From positions 87,714 to 147,282 of the forward strand of contig MNCI01018050.1 in the NCBI GenBank assembly GCA_015680685.1: a stretch of DNA of 59,569 bases, given 5' to 3'. Numbering within the stretch: position 1 is the first letter of the stretch; every line of letters begins with the position of its first letter. This DNA comes from Gnetum montanum. Lineage: Eukaryota > Streptophyta > Gnetopsida > Gnetales > Gnetaceae. Under the pieces are notes generated by a model. It made no database searches. It had not been told where the DNA came from and saw nothing but the letters and a program-made list of their open reading frames with translations. This document shows positions 43,698-54,745 of this stretch, in pieces. A program made the translations under genes and the position numbers.

Positions 43698-45058
43698 CAA
43701 GAAGAATATTTAGATCTTCTTAATGGAATTTCCATGTCTTCCAATGACATCCAAAATCAATGTCTTTTAGTTTCTTGACATCATAATTATAAAAATAATA
43801 TTAATAAATCAATGGAATCATTTTGCACCAACCTTCCTTTCAATGTTTAATAATACCTTAGTTTAAGTATAAGGGTTTTCCATGTGCTACTTCAATAAAG
43901 AAGTTGATTAAAAAATGTCTCATCTCTATTGATTCATTTAATGCATTTTAGGCTATTTTAGATTTTTTGGTTCCCATGTGCCTAAGCAAGGCTAGAATGC
44001 TTTTTTTTTTAGATATACATTTGATTACTGATCTTACATAAATGAATACAATCGTGTAGTCGTAAAATTAAAGAAAATACAAATTTAAGATTATAGGTTT
44101 AATTCCTTTTAAAAAAAATTTTAGAAACTTTGGGTTGTTTTTTTTTCTCCAAACAACCTATACGAATTTTAAATTTTAATTATTTTAAAACTAAAACATT
44201 TAAGAAACTTTAGGCAAGTTGGATGTGTTTCTTCTATTGTAGGCCTAGTATTCAGATCTTAAAAATCTTAATTTTTGTTCAAACATTGCATCAGCATTGG
44301 ATTTTTTCCATAGCAAGGACAATATGCTCTACTACACATTGGAATTTTTTTTCTTGCAATATGCATTACTACATCATTGTAGCCTACTGTGAATGCTTTG
44401 CATATTTTTATCCTTTTAGATTTGTAAGAACATTATGTTGTACTGCATATTGGATATTTTATTTTTCTTGCAAGGACATTATGCTCTATTACATTGTTAT
44501 AGCTTGTTGCAAGTGCATTGCATATTGTTTCTCCTAGATATACTAAGGTTAACATTGGGAGATGTTTCTTGTTTTTAAAAGTTACAATGGTATAGATTGA
44601 TTGATTTAAGTAGGTTAGACAATTACAAATTGGTAAGGCTAGCAAATAACAATGATGTAGCAAGAAGTTGGTATGAGGAGATCAAATCCTAAATAAACTA
44701 CTTCCCTCAACATGTTAGAGGAAGAACATTATTTCCTTCCAAATGAGGGAATTAATGCCATCTAAAAACTCTAAAACCATTGCCTTTAACTTCTTTGGTA
44801 TTAGATTACTTGTCATGTCTAAGATCATGTTCATTCTATCATCCTCTTCTTCACAAGTCATCCATGAGTCATCATCTTAAACCATACATGATTCCTTTTA
44901 TTGAACATTAAAAACTTAAAATTTTCCTATTATCATTTGTGACATTCAAACTTTAAACTTTTTCACTTATCCTTTTCAATATTTATGTAGAATTCATTTT
45001 AAAAATCTCATATTACAACATAGATTTTGATTTATGAAAAAAACTTTCGACCTGGTGG
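43698..45058. other. AT-rich flank left of element D
   Basis: A 117-bp tandem duplication lies at 44311-44538, and the last part (from about 44814) is copy 1 of a local duplication whose copy 2 lies at 55712-56790. No gene was recognised. Confidence 0.5.
44311..44538 (+). repeat. Tandem duplication, two units of about 110-118 bp
   Basis: Unit 1 (44311-44420) has GCAAGGACAATATGCTCTAC, ATTGGAATTTTTTTTCTTGC and TTTGCATATTTTTATCC. Unit 2 (44421-44538) has GTAAGAACATTATGTTGTAC, ATTGGATATTTTATTTTTCT and ATTGCATATTGTTTCTCC. The word ACATTATGCTCTATTACATT inside unit 2 hints at a shorter inner period of about 60 bp. Confidence 0.6.
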
Positions 45059-45063
45059 ATTGC
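44814..45063 (+). repeat. Local duplication copy 1, left half (left of D)
   Basis: ACATTCAAACTTTAAACTTT and CTCATATTACAACATAGATT match ACACTCAAACATATGCTTTT and CTCATATTACAGCATGGATT in copy 2 (55712-56790). Copy 1 is split by element D and continues at 54746. Confidence 0.65.
45059..45063. repeat. Target duplication of D, left copy (ATTGC)
   Basis: Identical to ATTGC at 54746-54750. The uninterrupted site survives in the duplicated copy as GGATTGCTGGTTC (56354-56366). Confidence 0.9.
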
Positions 45064-45679
45064 TGATGGGATGCGATATCGCATGGGCCGCGATATCGTG
45101 GTGCACCATCATATCTATAAATAAGAGGTGGCTCTCCCTTATTTTACATTCTAGGCCTAGACCATAGGGAAACTCTGGCAGTTTTTCCACTCCAAAGATA
45201 GATTAATTTCCATGTGCCCGCAGTAGGAACTCCAGAGTGAACGGATCTTTATTCGAGCAGACATTGTGCCTGAACACAAATTTGTGTACAACAATAAAGA
45301 TGAGCTTCTTGGATAAACCTTGCAGTGCATGGAATAGGATAATTAGGATTTTATTTACTATTATTTATTATCTATTATTTAAATTTTTTATTAGTTATTA
45401 AATATCTCTAAACCTTTCTCTCCTAGTTAAGTGCCTCAGTACGACCACTTCGAGTACATGCGTTACGCTTGGTGATCCCAGTAACAATTAGCGTTTGGTA
45501 ACCAAGGTTGCATCGATTCAGGGGGTGAACGGTAAGTGGGAACAGATGTTGACACTAGGTTAATTAATGCTTAGTTAGTTAGTTAGAGTTAGCCAATTAG
45601 TCTCTTCACCCTTCACCTTGTTAGCATAGGAGATAAAAACCGAAAAGACATAAAAATCATATACCTCAAACTTACTTAA
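45064..45679 (+). repeat. 5' LTR of element D (runs into gap)
   Basis: It starts TGATGGGATGCGATATCGC, with a second, mutated palindrome GCGATATCGT; the 3' LTR has three copies. TATA-like TCTATAAATAAGAGG is at about 45114. AATAAA at 45293-45298, before GATGAGCTTCTT, is the probable poly(A) signal. The last part lies under the N run. Confidence 0.92.
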
Positions 45680-46058
45680 NNNNNNNNNNNNNNNNNNNNN
45701 NNNNNNNNNNNNNNNNNNNNNNNNNNNNNNNNNNNNNNNNNNNNNNNNNNNNNNNNNNNNNNNNNNNNNNNNNNNNNNNNNNNNNNNNNNNNNNNNNNNN
45801 NNNNNNNNNNNNNNNNNNNNNNNNNNNNNNNNNNNNNNNNNNNNNNNNNNNNNNNNNNNNNNNNNNNNNNNNNNNNNNNNNNNNNNNNNNNNNNNNNNNN
45901 NNNNNNNNNNNNNNNNNNNNNNNNNNNNNNNNNNNNNNNNNNNNNNNNNNNNNNNNNNNNNNNNNNNNNNNNNNNNNNNNNNNNNNNNNNNNNNNNNNNN
46001 NNNNNNNNNNNNNNNNNNNNNNNNNNNNNNNNNNNNNNNNNNNNNNNNNNNNNNNNNN
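45680..46058. other. Assembly gap (379 N)
   Basis: The gap covers the end of the 5' LTR, PBS and start of gag. By comparison with the 3' LTR and with B, about 180 bases of LTR plus leader and the gag N-terminus should be here, which is longer than 379, so the N count may not be the true size. Confidence 0.99.
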
Positions 46059-48330
46059 GGCATGATAGAATTATACACTGAATACATTGCAGGAGATTTT
46101 GATACAAGGGATTACCATCCCATAGCAGTGCAATGTATTAAGGACTCAAGGTAGGAGAGCCAACATACACTATTGAAGGGCAAATGGGTCCCGCACATCC
46201 TAAGTGAAATAGGAGATGATGAACCCATTATAACGGGTTCTCCATTGAACGATGTTCCCCCTCTTAACGATGGTGAGGAGGTGAGGTATCAAAACCTATG
46301 CTCCACAATACATAATACTGGTTCTGATCCCTGTGAATGACAACTATTCACAAAGGAAACAACGACACATGACAAGGATGGGCACTTAGATCATCATCAC
46401 GATCAAGGCCGTAGTAGCCAAAGAGAAGGTAAGAAGCATCATCATGGCGATGGTTCTCCTTCTTCTTTCCCTTCTTCACATCACTTACCCTCTCCTTCCA
46501 CATATGGGCATAACCATAGAGAGCATAACGATGAGGATAGAGGTAGTAGACAAAATGAGAGACCTTGATGAGAAAGTCGAGAGAGAGGACAAGGGCATAA
46601 ACAAAGGGAAAGTAGGGAACAACGTAGACACCATAGACGTCATGAAAGAGATGATCATGATGAGCCCTTACTTACCACCTGAAGTATGCTCGATATAGCG
46701 GAGGTTGTAAGAATACCAACAAGACATCAAAGAGATAGCTGGATCAAGCGCTTAGACATGAATAATATCCCATGCTTTGAAGGGGGATACAACGCAAATC
46801 CACAGCATCATTTACAGGCATTCCATGATGCTTGTGCCTTGCAAAACATAGAGAACGAGTGGCAGAAACTTAATTTGTTTCCCAGGACACTCATCAAGGA
46901 ACCAGAGAGTTGGTATCGGTCCTTAGAGCCGAAAACCATCAAGAGGTGGAGTACGATGTTAGAACTCTTCAACAATAAGTATCAAACGTACTCCACAGTG
47001 TCTAATTTGTGTAAGTAGATCCAAGGATGGAAGCAAGATACTCATGAACCCTTGGATGCTGCCATGGGTCACTACTACACATTTTTACATCATTTCCTAG
47101 GCCATGATTATGCACAACGGGACCAACTTCACCACATCATAGATGGGCTAAGCCATGAGACTAGGAGAACCCTTGGGACTTATGCCCAAGGGAGACTATC
47201 AGAACTTAGAGCCCATGAAGTTCATTGCTTGTTGGAGCAAGTAGCCAAAGAAGAAGGTGAGCTACGAAAAAGAGAGAGTGCAGAAGAATACAACCGTGAT
47301 CCAGCCCTTTAGAAGAAGGGAGTGAAATTTTTTGATGAGGAGGATGAGTCACCACTCGAAGAGTTGGTGAACAGAAAAACCTTGCCGATTCAAAAGTTAA
47401 CAATAGAAGTATCGGTTAAGGTGGATCAACTGTGGGATTCCTTAGACTCTAGACTTGAAACTATCTTGAAAATCATAGAAGAGTCTAAAGAGGAACGAAG
47501 TAGTGACAAAGATAAGAAAAAAAGGAGAGATTCAAGCCCTGCACATAACAAGGGTAAGGGGAAAATTACTATCTCCGATGAGGTTGTGGACTTGGACATA
47601 GACGATGATGGTGGATGTGAGATCTGTCAATGTGAACATCCTAAGGGATGTTATCCAATCATCTCACATCTACAAGAGTCTGGGGTATGTGCACTTAACC
47701 CGAGACTTAACAAATGGCAAAAACCCCAAAGGTTACCTTATCCCCAAGGTAACCCAAGATAGTTCCACCAACCATTAACATATTATCCTAGTGGAACTCC
47801 ACCACAACCTATCGGACAACATCAGCAATGGCAATACCCACAGTCATGGGGGATGCCACCGACAAGACAACAGTACCCTTACCAACAACCTAATCCTTAT
47901 GGCTATTATGTGTAGCAACCAGTTTCTCCAAATGACTATATGGGTCACATAACCCCACCACGTTACTACCAAGTTCAGGAGTATTCTAGGACTCCTTCTC
48001 CTCCGGGAAATGCTCCATACCTCCAAATCCATCCACATCTCTTACGCCGGTAGCTCCACCACCAACCGCTCCAACAAGGCCCAGGGTAGTTCCCACTCAA
48101 CCGCAACAACCCGATATCATGAGGGCTCCCAATCCTCAATTCTCAGTTGGTTCTAACAATAATATGCCAAAAAGACCTTTCTTTAGGACCAACAATCCAA
48201 CCAAGCCCTCACCTTCACAAGTAGTTGAACATCTAAACACCTCCATACCAAATAAGGTTTCGGGACCCCCTTCAACCCATAAATTGAGGCCAATGCACAT
48301 GGCTATGTTAACACATACCATTACCAACTA
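46059..48330 (+). pseudogene. gag: Element D gag relic
   Basis: The start is lost in the gap. One frame runs through the element with few stops: MIELYTEYIAGDFDTRDYHP, a His/Ser/Arg-rich hinge (about 46380-46660), then the capsid core DSWIKRLDMNNIPCFEGGYN, KLNLFPRTLIKEPESWYRSL, ELFNNKYQTYSTVSNL and QLHHIIDGLSHETRRTLG. A knuckle-like CEICQCEHPKGCYP (C-x2-C-x3-H-x3-C) lies at about 47618-47660, followed by a Pro/Gln/Tyr-rich tail with QSWGMPPTRQQYPYQQPNPY. Stops occur mostly where relatives have Gln (e.g. LCK-stop-IQGWK against LQKQIQGWK in B). It encodes the particle shell in living relatives. Confidence 0.85.
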
Positions 48331-48350
48331 GATTAAGGTAGGCCACCTTC

Positions 48351-48790
48351 CCAAGAAATTCTCTAATCCGGGAAGCCCCTTAATTTATCTCCAAGTCGCT
48401 GGGAATGAACCACATAAGGCTCTTCTTGACTCAGGCTCCGAAGTCAACTTAATTTTACAAGAATTGTATAAAACATGGAACTTGCCTACACTTAAGAAGA
48501 GAAATATCCACTTAGAGTTGGCTGACCAGTCCATCACTATTCTTTTGGGACAGGTTGAGGACATTGTCACCACCATAGGTGGTTGGTCATACCCATCTGA
48601 TTTCCTGATGATCTAAATAAACAATGACAAAGGGGAATTCCTGATAATAATGGGAAGGGCATGGCTGAGCACAATAGATGCACGCCTAGGAATTTGCAAT
48701 CTTTCCCTAGAAATATCCAAGAAAAATACTTTTTGAAAGATTGAGAAGAAGAAAGTTCCATGCATTGCATATAGTGACACAGGGTGCCAT
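48351..48790 (+). pseudogene. Element D aspartic protease relic
   Basis: The frame reads HKALLDSGSEVNLILQELYK, with the active-site Asp-Ser-Gly at 48428-48436 intact, then HLELADQSITILLGQVEDIV, GGWSYPSDFLMI, a TAA where B has CAA, and IIMGRAWLSTIDARLGICNL. Retropepsins of this kind work as dimers to cut the gag-pol polyprotein. The single active-site motif and position between gag and RT fit Ty3-gypsy order. It is broken by a stop near 48615. Confidence 0.8.
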
Positions 48791-48793
48791 TGC

Positions 48794-50760
48794 GTGCAGA
48801 AATCATGGGTAATGTGGATTTTAACATTGCCTGCATGCAATCGGTGTGCACAAGACATCAACATACAAAAGTGCCTATATGCAATAGCCACACAACAAGA
48901 AAACACCCAGTGGCTGATGGCTGACCAAGAGAACAATTCAATGACATGCATGGAACCGACTGAGGGGATAACTAGTACTTATGTTGAAAGCATGGATGCA
49001 CTTGAGCAAGTCCATTGCCAACTTCTAGCCCTTAACCCTAAAAACATTAATTGGGAGAAGTTGAAGATTCCTAAGAAGTTTAAACAAGAGCCCCTAGATT
49101 TAAAATCGTTGCCCACCAGTTTGGAATACATGACCCTTAAAAACGGAAAACTGGTAATCATCAATGCAAAGCTTGCCCCCAAGAAAAAAGAGAGTTTACT
49201 GAAGGTGATAAATAAGTGGTCAATAGCCTTTACCTGGTCATACCCTGAACTAACTGGAATAGATCCTAGGATATGCCAGCATAGGATTTACATGGACCGC
49301 TCCATGAAGCCTCGCAAACAACCGCAGAGGCGATTGAACCCGAAGTTAAAACAAATAGTGAAAGAGGAGATAGAGCAACTTCTCAAGGCTGGGTTCATTT
49401 ACCCCATTATTGATAGCGAATGGGTTAGTCCTCTTGTAATCGTACCAAAAAAATGAGGCAAATGGAGGGTATGTATAGACTTTAGGCTATTGAATATGGT
49501 AGCATTCAAAGATAACTTCTCATTACCATTTGTTGACCAAGCCGTAGACACTATAGCAAGGCATTGCTACTACAGTTTTTTGGATGGGTATAGTGGGTAC
49601 AACCAAATACGAATCGCACCAAAAGACCAAGCCAAAACCACGTTCACCAGTCCTTGGGGAACGTTTGCATACAAACAAATGCCTTTTGGCTTATGCAATG
49701 CCCCTACCACATTCCAACTATTAGTTCCAAGCATATTTCAACAGCAAATAGGTAATGGAGTAGAAGTCTTTATGGACGGCTTCTCCTCCTATGGAACAAG
49801 CTTTGATCAAGCCCTCGACTGGTTAGAGCAAGTATTGAAACAATGTGTTGAAACCAACCTAAAGCTCAACTGGTAGAAAAGCCATTTGATGGTTCAAGAG
49901 GGCATAGTGCTAGGGCATAAAATTTCACAATTAGGAATAGAGGTGGATCCAAAAAAAATTAAAGTCATCCAAGGAATTACCCAACAATCAGAAACCATCA
50001 AATACATTTGATCATTCATTGGACACACTGGCTACTATAAGAGATTTATCGAGAACTTCTCTAGAATTGCCAAACCATTGGTGGAATTAACGAAAAAAGA
50101 TGCACCATTCGAATGGACTAGGGAATGTGAACGAGCATTCCAAACTCTCAAACAAAGGCTTATGGAAACTCCCATTCTACAAGCCCCTGACTAGTCCAGG
50201 TCATTCCATATCATGACCGACACATCTAATTACGCCTTAGGAGCCGTACTGACACAATTAGATGAAAAAAAATGACCTTAATACATCCATTGTGCCAATA
50301 AGAGTATCACTGGTGTACAACTCAACTACATGACTATGGAAAAGGAATTAATGGTTGTAGTGTTTGCACTGGACAAATTTAGGCACTATGTATTGGGCTA
50401 CAAAGTATACATCCATACGGATCATAGTGCACTTAGGTTCCTTATGAACAAGCCAACGATTAGCCCATGAATCATACGTTGGTTGGTAATTCTTCAGGAG
50501 TTCAATTTAACAATAGTAGATCACAAAGGCACCAAGAATGTAGTCGTAAATCACTTATCTCGGTTGCGCTGGGATAGCAAAGAGGATGAATATGTCGTAT
50601 CTGATCATTTTCTTGATGAAACCCTCTTTTCCAATGTAGTGAATAATCAACCCATGGAAATAAATTGGTATATTAGCATTCTTACTTATCTCATTTCCCA
50701 AAAAACACCACAGGGGTTGGACTTTAGAAAGAAACAACAATTTCTTCAAAAAACAAGTAC
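48794..50760 (+). pseudogene. pol: Element D reverse transcriptase and RNase H relic
   Basis: A linker with CLYAIATQQENTQWLMAD leads into RT: KQIVKEEIEQLLKAGFIYPI, SEWVSPLVIVPKK, stop, GKWRVCIDFRLLNMVAFKDN, YYSFLDGYSGYNQIRIAPKD, FAYKQMPFGLCNAPTTFQ. The catalytic box reads VFMDGFSSYG, so the second Asp of the FMDD box is Gly (GGC at 49778-49780). Connection and RNase H follow: GYYKRFIENFSRIAKPL, MTDTSNYALGAVLTQLD, MEKELMVVVFALDKFRHYVL and HTDHSALRFLMNKP. Stops include TGG-to-TAG type (APD-stop-SRSF, where a Trp is usual) and CGA-to-TGA type (SFIG preceded by TGA). The enzyme copies element RNA into DNA; this copy cannot. Confidence 0.88.
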
Positions 50761-51996
50761 TTCAAGGAAATCAAGGGAAAACTCTATAAAGTCTATTTTG
50801 ATGGCTTGGTTCGATGGTGTGTGCCCGATAAGGATCAATTAAAAGTTCTCCGGGATGCTCATGAGGGCCCCTGTGGGGCTCACTATGCTGGGAGACGAAC
50901 GGCTACCAAGGTCCTGCTTGTAGGATTTTATTGGCCAACACTATTTCGGGATGCCCATCATTTTGCCCAATCTTATGAACGCTGCCAATGTGATGGTGGA
51001 ATGATTGCTAGAATGGAGGATCTACAATAATGGATTCAACCTTTGGAACCCTTCAATATCTAGGGAATAGATTTTATGGGGCCCATTACACCGACGTCCA
51101 ACAGAAAAGTATATATCATTGTTGTTGTTGACTATTTAACCAAATGGGCTGAAGTAACCGTAGTAACAGACTTTACATCATCTATGATTGCACGATTTGT
51201 ACAAAAAATCGTAAAAAAGTTTGGTGTGCCACGTGCACTCATCTCTGATAATGGAACACATTTTATGGGTGCAACCTTTTGCAAATTGATGCAACGCTTA
51301 GGGGTTTGAGCATAAATTGACCACACCTTACCACCCCCTAAGCTAATGGCCAAGCCGAGGTTACTAACTGGGAGATTACGAGAATATTAACGAGAACGAT
51401 TAGCAAATTTAGGTGAGACTGGAGCACGAAACTGAATGACGCTCTCTAGGCATACCGCTCCACTTGGAAGCTCCCTACAGGATACTCTCCCTATGAGTTA
51501 GTGTACGAGAAACTACCAAAGCTCCCTATATAGAATGAGCTCCGTACACTATCCATGGCTTGCAACCTTCACCTGGACCTCGACCTAGCACAAAAACAAC
51601 GATTGGAAACTCTGAACATGCTAGACAAGAATAGATTGGTTGCACTATTGTTAAATGAGTTGCACAAGGCACATAGTAAATAGAGTCATGACTTAAGAAT
51701 TCGAAGGTTTAGGTACCAACTAGGGGACAAGGTCCTTTACTGGAATCCCACGCATGTACCACAGCGTACAAAATTTCAAACATTGTGGGAAGGACCCTAT
51801 ATTATTCATACAACCTTCCCCTCTAGAGCCATGATGATATACAAGCCTGAAAGCCCAGATAAAAGTTTATTGGTTAATGTACAATAAACAAAACCTTTCC
51901 GTGAACCAAAAACAGCTAGTACAAATTACACCTCTGCTAACGGGCAACCTCGCTCTCTATTTCGGATCTCTCCCTTTCCATTCAATCATGGGGGTT
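50761..51996 (+). pseudogene. Element D integrase relic
   Basis: The zinc-binding part reads VPDKDQLKVLRDAHEGPCGA, HYAGRRTATKVLLVGFYWPT and SYERCQCDGG, with one Cys of the HHCC set apparently changed to Tyr. The core has the first Asp in GIDFMGPITP (51070-51072), the second in ISDNGTHFMG (51247-51249) and, after a frame change, Glu in NGQAEVTNWEI (51357-51359), giving the D,D-35-E spacing. The C-terminal part includes RRFRYQLGDKVLYWNPTHVP (with a near-by stop), ends close to RISPFPFNHGG and TAA. A chromodomain was not seen, in keeping with a non-chromovirus lineage. Confidence 0.85.
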
Positions 51997-52200
51997 AAGT
52001 TTTTGTTTTACATGTTTTTGTTTTAGACATTTTTGTTTTACAAGTTTCTGTTTTACATATTTTTGCTTTACAGTTTTTATTTTACATGTTTTTTTTTTCC
52101 ACATTTTTATTTTACACATTTTTTTTACATGTTTTTGTCTTACACATTTTTGTTTTACAAATTTCTTTAACTTTTCTTATTTTTGTTTTACAACATCGTT
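51997..52200 (+). repeat. T-rich minisatellite, units like TTTTTGTTTTACA
   Basis: About ten or more imperfect units of 13-19 bp (TTTTTGTTTTACATG, TTTTTGCTTTACAG, TTTTTATTTTACATG) follow pol directly. B has only two or three units at the same place (about 19228-19290), so the array expanded in D. Confidence 0.85.
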
Positions 52201-52660
52201 ATACTTTTTCATTTCTTTGTGTGCATGTGTGTGTGTTTTATTCATCATGTAAGTTTGTCACCTAATAAGTGTTCTTCATGATGGTGTGAACTATTTTTCT
52301 ATTTGATTGCTAATGTTTAGTTTTTACCTTTAAGTTACGATGTTGATACTAAGGTATGTTTCTTTTGATATGGCAGGCAATGAGTACACTTCATCCATTC
52401 ATCCACAATTTCTATGGTTTCTCTTGGCTTGGAAATGTATAGTCCCTTTCTAATAAGAACTTTAATGAACCGGTGACTGGGTATTTCTCAGACTAAGGAA
52501 TGACTCAAGGATTGAAAAGGGTGTGACTTCAAGGGAACTTGATGCATTTTTGTTGGCCATTCTCTTGGGTGCATGGATGTTTTCTTCTTGAGTTTTCTTA
52601 CCGTTTCGATGTTACCCAATTATCGAAAGCTGAGTCAATAAAAATAAGAAGTCTTTGCAT

Positions 52661-52708
52661 GGTGTGGTTCTCATGGATAAAAAAAAAGTGAGAATTCAAA
52701 GCACACCC
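52661..52708 (+). other. Conserved hairpin-forming element in D
   Basis: GGTGTGGTTCTCA and GTGAGAATTCAAAGCACACC pair as in B. AATAAAAATAAG lies just before it. The loop differs in sequence and length between copies while both stems are kept, mostly. Confidence 0.5.
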
Positions 52709-53389
52709 CTTAGAAAAAATAATCCCTTGGTCTACAAGCACTGGTTATGGAACTAAAAACATTCCCTCTAACTAAGGCCCTTCTTGCTTCCCATTCTCTC
52801 CTTATTTGTTTCGTCGGAATGGTGGTGGCTCTTTGGGGAGGCATTCTTGTTATTCAAGTAGGTGGATTGGCCAAGTACATTAATGCGAAGGCACTGGATG
52901 TGGTTTGTTTGAGGCCGGAGTTGGAATGAAATTTACCAAGTCACATTAATCATGAAACACACAAGGGGTTGTACACCACCTTGTTCTTGGGATTCCATTC
53001 CATTCTCTTCTTTCCATCCTTCTCTCCATTATTCACCTCATTGTCGGTTGTATCATTAGTGTATATTTTGGTAGATGCATTGTTTTCTTTTTGGTAAATC
53101 CTTACGATTAAGACTTTAACTCTTGTTCCAAAGGACATTCCCAGAGCCTACAGACTCTTCGAATATGGGTTTGTTAGGGCATTAAGGGCATAAGCCTACT
53201 TTGGGGAGGACCCACTGACATTCCTATTTGGTGCATTAATTAAATTCTTTCCCTTAAAATTTTTGCAATCTATTTTATTTTGTTCATTTCCATCTTGACA
53301 TCCATTTCATCGATGTCCTAATTGTCTCTTTTTCTTCCTCTTTCTTATTCCTTTTCTTAATCCATTCTATCGCTACCGACGGTTCGCGA

Positions 53390-53404
53390 TTAGTCATGGG
53401 GGTA
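53390..53404 (+). other. Internal copy of the PPT-like motif in D
   Basis: TTAGTCATGGGGGTA is identical over 15 bases to the PPT at 53935-53949. B has AGTCATGGGGGT at the matching place. Confidence 0.6.
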
Positions 53405-53589
53405 CGGGACCCAATTTTTTTGATTTTCTCCTAGCCCCTACACCTTCAGTAGTCACCATTAATACATCTCCAGATCCACAATCAGCCATACCACAACCCA
53501 GCCAATGGCCCTTTCACCGTAGTAAGGTATCAACTACATTGAAATTCAATCACCCTTGCTAATATAAGACTGTGTTGTATGTGCAAGTG

Positions 53590-53775
53590 GCAATCATGCA
53601 ACAACAGATTGGATCTGGAGGGAGCACTTGGAATGGATCAGTGCTAAAGTAGCTTTGCAAGGAATGAGATCAATGATGAACTTACAGATGGACAACGAAA
53701 GGTGCAATCTTGGTGTTGGCAGCAGCAACACTTCTTTCTCTCTCTCTCTTTCTCAGCTGCCAAAGGAGGCCTAAT
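53590..53775 (+). pseudogene. Element D trace of the accessory ORF
   Basis: A frame includes TTDWIWREHLEWISAKVALQ and MDNERCNLGVGSSN, paralleling B, and then (CT)n-encoded Ser/Leu. It ends at TAA near 53774. It is short and unplaced; kept as a low-confidence remnant. Confidence 0.35.
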
Positions 53776-53934
53776 GTCAATGTAATAAGTTGTTCACTCT
53801 TGTTGTCATGAACACCAGTATTGGTGTGTCTTGTAATGATGATCCATTCACATGTCATCCCATTAGTTCCATTTGAGTCAATAATCCCATACCTTCCCGA
53901 TATTATTGTAAGGAACTCAAGGACGAGTTTTCAT

Positions 53935-53949
53935 TTAGTCATGGGGGTA
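53935..53949 (+). other. Polypurine tract of D
   Basis: TTAGTCATGGGGGTA abuts the 3' LTR. In C the same place has TGTGGGGGTA. Confidence 0.8.
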
Positions 53950-54745
53950 TGATGGGATGCGATATCGCGTCTTCCCCTGCGATATCGCTTACGCGATATC
54001 GCGGTGCACCGTCATATCTATAACTAAGAGGTGACTCTCCCTTGTTTTCCATTCTAGGCCTAGACCGTAGGGAAACTCTGCCAGTTTTTCCACTCCAGAG
54101 ATAGATTAATTTCTATGTGCCCACATTAGGAACTCCAGAGTGAACATATCTTTATTCGAGCAAACATTGTACCTGAACACAAATTTGTGTATGGCAATAA
54201 AGATGAGCTTCTTGGATAAACCTTGCAGTGTGTGGAATAGCCTAATTAGGATTTTATTTACTATTATTTATTATCTATTATTTAAATTTTTTATTAGTTA
54301 TTAAATATCTCTCAACCCTTCTCTTCTAGTTAAGTGCCTCAGTACGACCACTTCGAGCACGTGCGTTACGCTTGGTGATCCCAGCAACAATTAGCATTTG
54401 GTAACCAAGGTTGCATCGGTTCAGGGCGTGAACAGTAAGTGGGAACGGATGCTGACGCTAGGTTAAGTAATGCTTAGTTAGTTAGTTAGCGTTAGCCAAT
54501 TAGTCTCTTCACCCTTCACCTTGTTAGCATAGGAGATAAAAACCGAAAAGACATAAAAATCATATACCTTAGACTTACTTAAACATACACCATGACAACT
54601 ACAAGTAAGTCTGGGAAGACAACGAATGATTAACCCTAAGTTTTCCATGAGGTGTGTAGGCACTTAGTCTACGGAGTTCAACCAGATCATGCGTGCTACG
54701 CTCGTATTCGTATGGTTGAGTGTAGGGGTATCTCGCCACTCATCA
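53950..54745 (+). repeat. 3' LTR of element D
   Basis: It starts TGATGGGATGC and ends CTCGCCACTCATCA, 796 bp. Three perfect GCGATATCGC palindromes lie at 53959-53968, 53979-53988 and 53993-54002, then the TATA-like TCTATAACTAAGAGG near 54017 and AATAAA at 54196-54201. Confidence 0.93.

Larger units (their letters stand above)
52201..53589 (+). other. Element D post-pol non-coding region
   Basis: It matches B almost throughout, including the hairpin, GGGGAGGACCCACTGACATT near 53202 and the GGTATCAACTACATTG segment. AGTCATGGGGG recurs at about 53392. No open frame is supported. Confidence 0.65.
45064..54745 (+). mobile_element. Element D: near full-length Ty3-gypsy retrotransposon (Athila/Tat-like)
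   Basis: Two LTRs starting TGATGGGATGC, a perfect ATTGC duplication, and gag, protease, RT, RNase H and integrase in Ty3-gypsy order define a 9682-bp element. The 5' LTR end, PBS and gag start fall in the N gap. By eye the two LTRs differ at roughly 40 of about 600 aligned bases, so it is not recent. It is the best-preserved pol in the window, but still has over a dozen stops, at least one frame change and a mutated RT active site. Only a trace of the accessory ORF remains. Confidence 0.93.

Noticed and set aside
44223-44537. 104-codon Cys/Tyr/Phe-rich frame resembling a small membrane protein
   Set aside because: It is explained by the 117-bp AT-rich tandem duplication; both units give similar hydrophobic text.
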